This document shows positions 58,715-64,000 of a DNA stretch of 64,000 nucleotides, piece by piece. Where the stretch lies: NCBI GenBank assembly GCA_002345215.1, contig DDVH01000004.1:35364-99363 (forward strand), written 5' to 3'. Source of the stretch: Anaerolineales bacterium UBA2317. GTDB taxonomy: Bacteria > Chloroflexota > Anaerolineae > Anaerolineales > Villigracilaceae. A model generated the notes under the pieces. That model worked only from the letters and a program-made list of their open reading frames with translations, was not told the DNA's origin and did not search any database. Within the stretch, counting starts at the first letter, position 1. Each line of letters starts with the position of its first letter. A program made the translations under genes and the position numbers.

Positions 58715-60124
58715 ATGCCGAAAACTCTCTTTCAAAAAATATGGGATTCACATGTTGTCGCTGAACAACCCGATGCCCCCGCAGTTTTATATATTGATTT
58801 ACATCTTGTGCATGAAGTGACTTCACCACAAGCATTTACTGGGCTTCGCCAACGCGGATTAAAAGTTCGTCGTCCCGATAAAACATTAGCGACGATGGAT
58901 CATTCGATTCCAACCACGCCGATAGATGTTCCAATCGCGGATGCAATGGCGGCGGCTCAAATCAAAATCATGGAACAAAACGCCGCCGAATTTGGAATCA
59001 CATTACATGGAATGACAAGTCCGCATCGCGGCATTGTACATGTGATTGGACCTGAACTTGGTCGTACACAACCCGGCATGACGATTGTCTGCGGAGATAG
59101 CCATACCGCCACACATGGTGCGTTTGGTGCATTAGCATTTGGAATTGGAACATCTGAAGTTGAGCATGTTTTAGCAACTCAATGTCTCTTGCAAAAGAAA
59201 CCAAAGACGTATGAAGTGCGCGTGGATGGTCAACTTGCAAAAGGTGTTTCTGCCAAAGACATTATCCTTGCATTGATTGCAAAGATTGGAGTCGGTGGGG
59301 GAACAGGTCATGTGTTTGAATATACCGGCGAAGCGATTCGTTCCTTAACAATGGAACAACGTATGACGATTTGTAATATGTCCATTGAAGGTGGTGCGAG
59401 AGCAGGCATGATTGCTCCAGATGAAACAACATTTGAATATCTCAAAGGTCGTGAGTTTGCACCCAAAGGTGAAGAATGGGATAAAGCCGTAACCAAATGG
59501 AAATCATTACCCAGTGATGAAGGTGCTGTCTATGATAAATCCATCACACTCAATGCCGCTGACCTTGAACCAATGATTACTTACGGAACAAATCCCGGCA
59601 TGGGCATGAAAATCACTGACAGAATTCCAACTGTTGAATCATTTACAGAGTCATCACAAAAAGCCGCCTTTGAAAAAGCAATGACTTACATGGGCTTACA
59701 ACCCGGTCAATCTTTGTTAGGTCAAAAAGTGGATGTGGTTTTTATCGGTTCATGTACCAATTCACGCATCAGTGATTTACGTCTCGCCGCCTCATTCTTA
59801 AAAGATAGAAAAGTCGCAGATGGTTTACGTGTGATGGTTGTGCCGGGCTCACAAGATGTAAAGAAACAAGCCGAACAAGAAGGCTTGGATAAAATCTTCA
59901 AACAAGCCGGTGCAGAATGGCGTGAAGCAGGTTGCTCGATGTGTATTGCAATGAATGGCGACCAATTACAACCCGGTCAATATGCAGTTTCAACCAGCAA
60001 TCGTAATTTTGAAGGTCGTCAAGGTAAAGGCGGACGAACATTTTTGGCAAGCCCAATCACCGCCGCCGCAACTGCAATTCACGGTGTTGTCACTGACCCG
60101 AGGACGATACTTGATATTCGATGA
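58715..60124 (+). CDS. leuC: 3-isopropylmalate dehydratase, large subunit
   Basis: A 469-residue aconitase-fold subunit with Fe-S ligands in VFIGSCTNSRISDLRLAA and AGCSMCIAMNGDQLQPGQ, and MTIVCGDSHTATHGAFGALA. The family usually has about 460-470 residues. Its last codons (DIR) and stop lie inside the interleaved repeat at 60113. In this operon it probably serves both leucine and citramalate routes. Confidence 0.97.
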   Translation: MPKTLFQKIWDSHVVAEQPDAPAVLYIDLHLVHEVTSPQAFTGLRQRGLKVRRPDKTLATMDHSIPTTPIDVPIADAMAAAQIKIMEQNAAEFGITLHGMTSPHRGIVHVIGPELGRTQPGMTIVCGDSHTATHGAFGALAFGIGTSEVEHVLATQCLLQKKPKTYEVRVDGQLAKGVSAKDIILALIAKIGVGGGTGHVFEYTGEAIRSLTMEQRMTICNMSIEGGARAGMIAPDETTFEYLKGREFAPKGEEWDKAVTKWKSLPSDEGAVYDKSITLNAADLEPMITYGTNPGMGMKITDRIPTVESFTESSQKAAFEKAMTYMGLQPGQSLLGQKVDVVFIGSCTNSRISDLRLAASFLKDRKVADGLRVMVVPGSQDVKKQAEQEGLDKIFKQAGAEWREAGCSMCIAMNGDQLQPGQYAVSTSNRNFEGRQGKGGRTFLASPITAAATAIHGVVTDPRTILDIR

Positions 60125-60152
60125 TTCGATACTCGAATATCAAATTATCGAA
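60113..60152. repeat. Interleaved repeat GATATTCGA/TTCGATA
   Basis: GATATTCGA (60113-60121), TTCGATA (60125-60131), TCGAATATC (60133-60141) and TATCGAA (60146-60152) occur in X-Y-X'-Y' order. The first arm encodes the last residues of LeuC. Confidence 0.85.
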
Positions 60153-60193
60153 TATCGCATTCAACTTTCAACCTTAAACATGGAACTTAACCA

Positions 60194-60775
60194 ATGGCTC
60201 AATTTACAAACTTAACTTCTCGCATGATTTCTATACCAGTTAACGACATTGACACAGACCAAATCATCCCTGCCCAATTTTTAAAAGTCACAGATAAAAA
60301 TGGTTTAGCGGATGCGCTTTTTTATAATTGGCGTTACAACGATGATAAAACGCCAAAAGAGGATTTCATTATCAACAAACCCGAAGCACAAGGCGTGCAA
60401 ATTTTATTAGCGGGTGATAATTTTGGTTGTGGCTCCAGCCGCGAGCACGCGCCATGGGCACTCACTGCTTTTGGGTTTCGCGCCGTCATCTCCACTTCGT
60501 TTGCAGATATTTTTCGTAGCAATGCTTTGAAGAACGGATTGATTCCAATCATTGTTGATGAAGCGACTCACAAAATGCTTTTTGATTTATATGAAGAAGC
60601 GCCTCGCGCCGACCTTACAGTTGATCTTGAAACCCAAACAGTTTCCTTCGCTGGAGGCTCTTTCACATTCCCCATTGATTCATTTAGTAAAACTTGCTTG
60701 CTCAATGGTGTTGATGAACTCGGCTACATCATGAATTTTGAAAAAGAAATTGCGGCTTACGAAACTAGCAACTAG
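60194..60775 (+). CDS. leuD: 3-isopropylmalate dehydratase, small subunit
   Basis: A 193-residue partner of LeuC with IPVNDIDTDQIIPAQFLKVT, GDNFGCGSSREHAPWALTAF and FADIFRSNALKNGLIPI. No strong ribosome-binding site is visible before the ATG. The last residues (TSN) are encoded by the ACTAGC repeat that follows. Confidence 0.96.
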   Translation: MAQFTNLTSRMISIPVNDIDTDQIIPAQFLKVTDKNGLADALFYNWRYNDDKTPKEDFIINKPEAQGVQILLAGDNFGCGSSREHAPWALTAFGFRAVISTSFADIFRSNALKNGLIPIIVDEATHKMLFDLYEEAPRADLTVDLETQTVSFAGGSFTFPIDSFSKTCLLNGVDELGYIMNFEKEIAAYETSN

Positions 60776-60798
60776 AAAACTAGCCAACTAGCAAACTA
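60764..60798 (+). repeat. ACTAG-word array at the leuD/cimA junction
   Basis: ACTAGC, ACTAG, ACTAGC, ACTAGC and ACTATG follow each other at 8-10 base spacing. The array contains the leuD stop and runs up to the cimA start codon, with no ribosome-binding site between them. Confidence 0.75.
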
Positions 60799-62351
60799 TG
60801 AATATCCAAATCTACGACACCACCTTACGCGATGGCACGCAGTCTGAAGGTTTTACACTTTCAGGCAATGACAAGATTCGCATTGCTCAAAAACTTGATG
60901 AACTTGGCGTTGCCTTTATTGAAGGTGGCTGGCCTGGCTCGAATCCAAAAGATGTTGAGTTTTTTGAACGTGCCAAAGATATGCAATGGAAACATTCATT
61001 GATTGCGGCATTTGGTTCCACTTGCAGAGTCAAAGGCGGACCGGAAGATGATGCCAACATCAAAGCATTACTTGATTCAAAGACTCCAGTTTGTACTATC
61101 TTCGGAAAAACATGGACGTTACATGTCAAAGAAGTTTTGTTAACCACACTTGAAGATAATTTGCGAATCATTGAGCAATCGGTTGCATATTTAAAGTCAA
61201 ATGACAAACGTGTGATTTATGATGCCGAACATTTTTTTGATGGCTACAAAGCAGATTCATCTTATGCCATTGAAACATTGAAAGCCGCAATTCGTGGAGG
61301 TGCTGAAACAGTCGTGTTGTGTGATACGAACGGTGGCACAATGCCGTGGGAAATAGAATCAATTATCCACGAGGTGAAAGAAGCGGTTCATCATCCGTTT
61401 GGGATTCATACACATAATGACTCTGAATGTGCTGTGGTCAATTCATTAATCGCAATTCGCAATGGCGCGATTCAAGTGCAAGGCACAATCAATGGTGTCG
61501 GTGAACGATGTGGCAATGCAAATTTAATTTCAATTATGGCTGACCTTGAATTGAAAATGGGTTATCAATGTTTGCCAAAAGGAAACATAATTAAATTATC
61601 TGATTTATCTCACTTTGTTGCGGAGGTTGCAAACATCACGCCGAATGAACATTTGCCGTTTGTTGGTAAATCTGCTTTTGCACATAAAGGTGGCGTGCAT
61701 GTTGCCGCCATGAGACGCAATGCACAATCGTATCAACATGTGGAGCCTGAACTTGTTGGGAATAAAATGCGTGTTGTCGTTTCGGATTTATCGGGTCGTG
61801 GAAATTTATTGAGCAAAGCCGAAGAACATGGTGTTGAAGTGGAAGGCGAAGAAGTTTTGCCAGTGTTGAATGAAATCAAAGAATTGGAATCGCGTGGCTT
61901 TTCTTTTGAAGCAGCAGAAGCATCGGTTGCTATGATGTTGAAGCGACAAGAATTAAATTACAAAGCGCCGTTTGAACTCGTTGATTTTTTTGTAAATGTT
62001 GAACATCGTGCTGGTCGTGGAATACTTGCAGAAGCAACTGTAAAAGTAAAAGTGCGGGGTGAGTTATTTCACACCGCCGCCGAAGGCAATGGACCTGTCA
62101 ATGCACTTGACCTTGCTTTACGAAAAGCACTCGTTGGGTATTATCCGCAAATTCAAAAATTTCATTTATCTGATTACAAAGTAAGAATTTTAGATTCAGA
62201 CCATGGAACGGAAGCTATTACGCGTGTGTTGATTGATACTCGCAATTCAACTTCACGTTGGAGCACGGTTGGGGCAAGTACAAATATTATTGAAGCGAGT
62301 TGGCGTGCACTGGCTGATTCGATTGAGTATGGATTGATGGTGGCACATTAA
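60798..62351 (+). CDS. cimA: (R)-citramalate synthase
   Basis: A 517-residue member of the LeuA/CimA family: IYDTTLRDGTQSEGFTLSGN, the CimA-type FIEGGWPGSNPKDVEFFERA (LeuA has EAGFPAASPDD), FGIHTHNDSECAVVNSLIAI, NGVGERCGNANLISIMADL and FAHKGGVHVAAMRRN, then a C-terminal regulatory domain. It condenses pyruvate with acetyl-CoA, giving a threonine-independent route to 2-ketobutyrate and isoleucine; LeuC, LeuD and LeuB carry the following steps. Confidence 0.94.
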   Translation: MNIQIYDTTLRDGTQSEGFTLSGNDKIRIAQKLDELGVAFIEGGWPGSNPKDVEFFERAKDMQWKHSLIAAFGSTCRVKGGPEDDANIKALLDSKTPVCTIFGKTWTLHVKEVLLTTLEDNLRIIEQSVAYLKSNDKRVIYDAEHFFDGYKADSSYAIETLKAAIRGGAETVVLCDTNGGTMPWEIESIIHEVKEAVHHPFGIHTHNDSECAVVNSLIAIRNGAIQVQGTINGVGERCGNANLISIMADLELKMGYQCLPKGNIIKLSDLSHFVAEVANITPNEHLPFVGKSAFAHKGGVHVAAMRRNAQSYQHVEPELVGNKMRVVVSDLSGRGNLLSKAEEHGVEVEGEEVLPVLNEIKELESRGFSFEAAEASVAMMLKRQELNYKAPFELVDFFVNVEHRAGRGILAEATVKVKVRGELFHTAAEGNGPVNALDLALRKALVGYYPQIQKFHLSDYKVRILDSDHGTEAITRVLIDTRNSTSRWSTVGASTNIIEASWRALADSIEYGLMVAH

Positions 62352-62361
62352 ATAATTTTTT

Positions 62362-62390
62362 GTAGGGACACGGCGTCGCCGTGTCCCTAC
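62362..62390. repeat. GTAGGGACACGGC palindrome
   Basis: GTAGGGACACGGC, GTC and GCCGTGTCCCTAC form a perfect 13-bp stem with a 3-base loop in the cimA-leuB gap. A T-tract lies on the 5' side only, so it is not a forward terminator. It is of the same general type as the hairpin at 39254. Confidence 0.85.
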
Positions 62391-62393
62391 GGA

Positions 62394-63497
62394 ATGGAAA
62401 ATATTTTGGAATATAAAATCACAACCTTACCCGGTGATGGCATTGGACCTGAAGTTGTTAATGAAGCAACAAAAGTTTTAGATGTTATCGCCAATAAATA
62501 TGATCACACTTTCAATTTTCAAGAACGGTTGATGGGTGGTTGTTCGATTGATAAATATGGAACATCTATCACAGATGAAACATTAGCAGATTGCAAAGAT
62601 TCAGATGCAGTTTTGCTTGGTGCAGTTGGTGGACCGAAATGGGATGACCCAAATGCAAAAGATAGACCTGAGCGTGGTTTGCTTGCACTTCGCAAAGGGC
62701 TTGGCGTGTTTGCAAATCTTCGCCCTGTAAAAGTTCATCCCGCATTAATTGATTCATCGCCGTTGAAACCTGAAAAATTAAAAGATGTTGATATTCTCGT
62801 CGTGCGCGAACTCACAGGCGGTTTATATTTTGGTCAGCCAAAACTGCGCGAGATGAAAAACGGAAATGAACGTGCTGTTGATACGCTTGAATATTTTGAT
62901 TTTGAAATTAAAAGAATTATTGAACTTGCATTTGAACTTGCAAAGGGGCGCAAGAAAAAAGTTACATCGGTGGATAAAGCAAACATTCTTGAATCTTCAA
63001 GAATGTGGAGGCAAATCGCTTCAAACATCGGGACGCAGAATCCTGATATTCAACTTGAGCATACGCTTGTAGATACTGCCGCTATGAGACTCATCACTTC
63101 GCCAGCATCTATGGATGTAGTGGTCACTGAAAATATGTTTGGCGATATTCTTACAGATGAAGCCTCAGTCTTAGCAGGGTCGATGGGGATGTTGCCTTCT
63201 GCTAGTTTAGCAGAATCAACTTCAAGGTCAGAAAAAGAAGCGCGGATTGGACTCTATGAACCGATTCATGGGTCAGCACCGGATATCGCCGGTAAAGGAA
63301 TCGCAAATCCGATTGGCACGATTCTTTCATGTGCATTGATGTTGCGATATTCATTGAAGTTGGAGTTTGAAGCGCAAGTAATTGAAAATGCAGTGCATGA
63401 GGTGGTTTCATCAGGTGCAAAAACTGCAGACCTTGGTGGTACGTTAACAACCCGTCAGATGGCGGATGAAATTATTAAAAGAATAGAGGAGAACTAA
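62394..63497 (+). CDS. leuB: 3-isopropylmalate dehydrogenase
   Basis: A 367-residue NAD-dependent decarboxylating dehydrogenase: ITTLPGDGIGPEVVNEATKV, LLALRKGLGVFANLRPVKVH, VVRELTGGLYFGQP, the metal aspartates in VTENMFGDILTDEASVLAGS, and LYEPIHGSAPDIAGKGIANP. It acts in leucine synthesis and probably on methylmalate in the citramalate route. The ATG follows immediately after a palindromic repeat. Confidence 0.97.
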   Translation: MENILEYKITTLPGDGIGPEVVNEATKVLDVIANKYDHTFNFQERLMGGCSIDKYGTSITDETLADCKDSDAVLLGAVGGPKWDDPNAKDRPERGLLALRKGLGVFANLRPVKVHPALIDSSPLKPEKLKDVDILVVRELTGGLYFGQPKLREMKNGNERAVDTLEYFDFEIKRIIELAFELAKGRKKKVTSVDKANILESSRMWRQIASNIGTQNPDIQLEHTLVDTAAMRLITSPASMDVVVTENMFGDILTDEASVLAGSMGMLPSASLAESTSRSEKEARIGLYEPIHGSAPDIAGKGIANPIGTILSCALMLRYSLKLEFEAQVIENAVHEVVSSGAKTADLGGTLTTRQMADEIIKRIEEN

Positions 63498-63500
63498 GTT

Positions 63501-64000
63501 ATGGGCATGGAGTCTAAATTTATTTGGAAGAACGGTGAGTTGGTGCCGTTTGAACAAGCGACGTTGCATTTCTTAACGCCAGCATTGCATTATGGCGCGG
63601 CTGTGTTTGAAGGCATTCGTTCGTATAACACGCCGAAAGGACCTGCCATTTTTCGTTTGCGCGAACATGTAGAACGTTTATTTGATTCGGCGCGTGTGTT
63701 GGGATTTCGTGAATTGCCATGGACGGTAGATGAAATCATTAAGGCGCATAAAGATACGGTGCGTGCAAATGGTTTTACGGATTGTTATGTGCGCCCGTTG
63801 ATTTATTTAGATGGCGGTGGCTGGAATTTAAATGTAGATTATGGCAAGCCTGCATTTATGATTGCAGTTTGGGAATGGAATAATTATTTAGGTGAAGAAG
63901 CATTGGCAAAAGGCATTCGTGCAAATATCTCTTCATTTACACGCCATCATCCGAATGTGTCTATGACAAAAGCAAAAATTGCTGGCAATTACGTCAATAG
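63501..64000 (+). CDS. ilvE: Branched-chain amino-acid aminotransferase, 5' part
   Basis: The gene starts three bases after leuB with GAGGAGA upstream and runs off the right edge. About 166 residues are visible: KFIWKNGELVPFEQATLHFL, LHYGAAVFEGIRSYNTPKGP, RLREHVERLFDSARVL, YVRPLIYLDGGGWNLNVDYG and a final SMTKAKIAGNYVN, where the lysine of KAKIAGNY is in the PLP region of fold-type IV enzymes. It performs the last step of valine, leucine and isoleucine synthesis. Confidence 0.96.
   Translation, partial: MGMESKFIWKNGELVPFEQATLHFLTPALHYGAAVFEGIRSYNTPKGPAIFRLREHVERLFDSARVLGFRELPWTVDEIIKAHKDTVRANGFTDCYVRPLIYLDGGGWNLNVDYGKPAFMIAVWEWNNYLGEEALAKGIRANISSFTRHHPNVSMTKAKIAGNYVN

Noticed and set aside
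1..64000. tRNA or rRNA genes
   Set aside because: Intergenic spaces are short and are accounted for by repeats, promoters and leaders. No cloverleaf or rRNA-like stretch was recognised by eye; tRNAscan-SE would be decisive.

Overview
The window reads as chromosomal DNA of a free-living, low-to-moderate GC bacterium, most likely a member of the Chloroflexota (class Anaerolineae). The assignment rests on gene content and style: a fused E1 alpha/beta 2-oxoacid dehydrogenase beside E2, a complete System I (Ccm) cytochrome c maturation cluster, ThyX in place of ThyA, inositol-phosphate synthase, citramalate-type isoleucine synthesis, and many secreted lipoproteins. No marker gene settles it. Nearly all the DNA is coding. 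No rRNA, tRNA, CRISPR array or transposase was seen.

Layout. (1) 1-6026: 2-oxoacid dehydrogenase operon (E1, a four-helix-bundle cassette, E2, then the start of another gene leaving the left edge), a PLP aminotransferase, and two paralogous STAS-like proteins. (2) 6036-9701: an Fe-S membrane oxidoreductase and a secreted transglycosylase-like protein. (3) 9773-18417: ccmE, ccmF, ccmH, ccmG-like, a zinc-ribbon ccmI-like gene, a cytochrome c lipoprotein, ccmA, ccmB, ccmC and a 50-codon ccmD, all on the minus strand. (4) 18505-27288: small membrane protein, LysM lipoprotein, aldo/keto reductase, two-domain ThyX, HIT protein, two deacetylase-fold lipoproteins, inositol-phosphate synthase, GAF histidine kinase. 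(5) 27397-29430: aminotransferase and pheA. (6) 29445-41437: an accessory block of small regulators, VOC, SRPBCC and DUF1801/DUF1697 proteins plus AlkD, a berberine-bridge-type FAD oxidase, a UvrA-like ABC ATPase, an MFS exporter, an HhH protein, a HEAT protein and a 5'-3' exonuclease. Three of its promoters share one 16-bp dyad. (7) 41490-47963: lysC-asd behind a threonine attenuator, then metY-metA behind a SAM-I riboswitch. (8) 48073-51449: a secreted hydrolase and an ABC-2 exporter. (9) 51488-64000: one long branched-chain amino-acid operon (ilvD-ilvB-ilvH-ilvC-leuA-leuC-leuD-cimA-leuB-ilvE, the last cut by the window edge) behind an Ile/Leu/Val leader-peptide attenuator.

The strongest regulatory findings are two classical attenuators for which a control-codon peptide, a protector hairpin, an antiterminator and an intrinsic terminator can all be paired by hand: threonine codons before lysC, and isoleucine/leucine/valine codons before ilvD. 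Together with the SAM-I riboswitch this gives a distinct RNA switch to each branch of aspartate- and pyruvate-family amino-acid synthesis. The strongest unexplained signals are the repeated dyad inside the promoters of the accessory (possibly genotoxin-defence) block, and a collection of intergenic palindromic repeats. These repeats have unrelated sequences but often share an interleaved X-Y-X'-Y' layout, and they overlap stop codons and form protein linkers.
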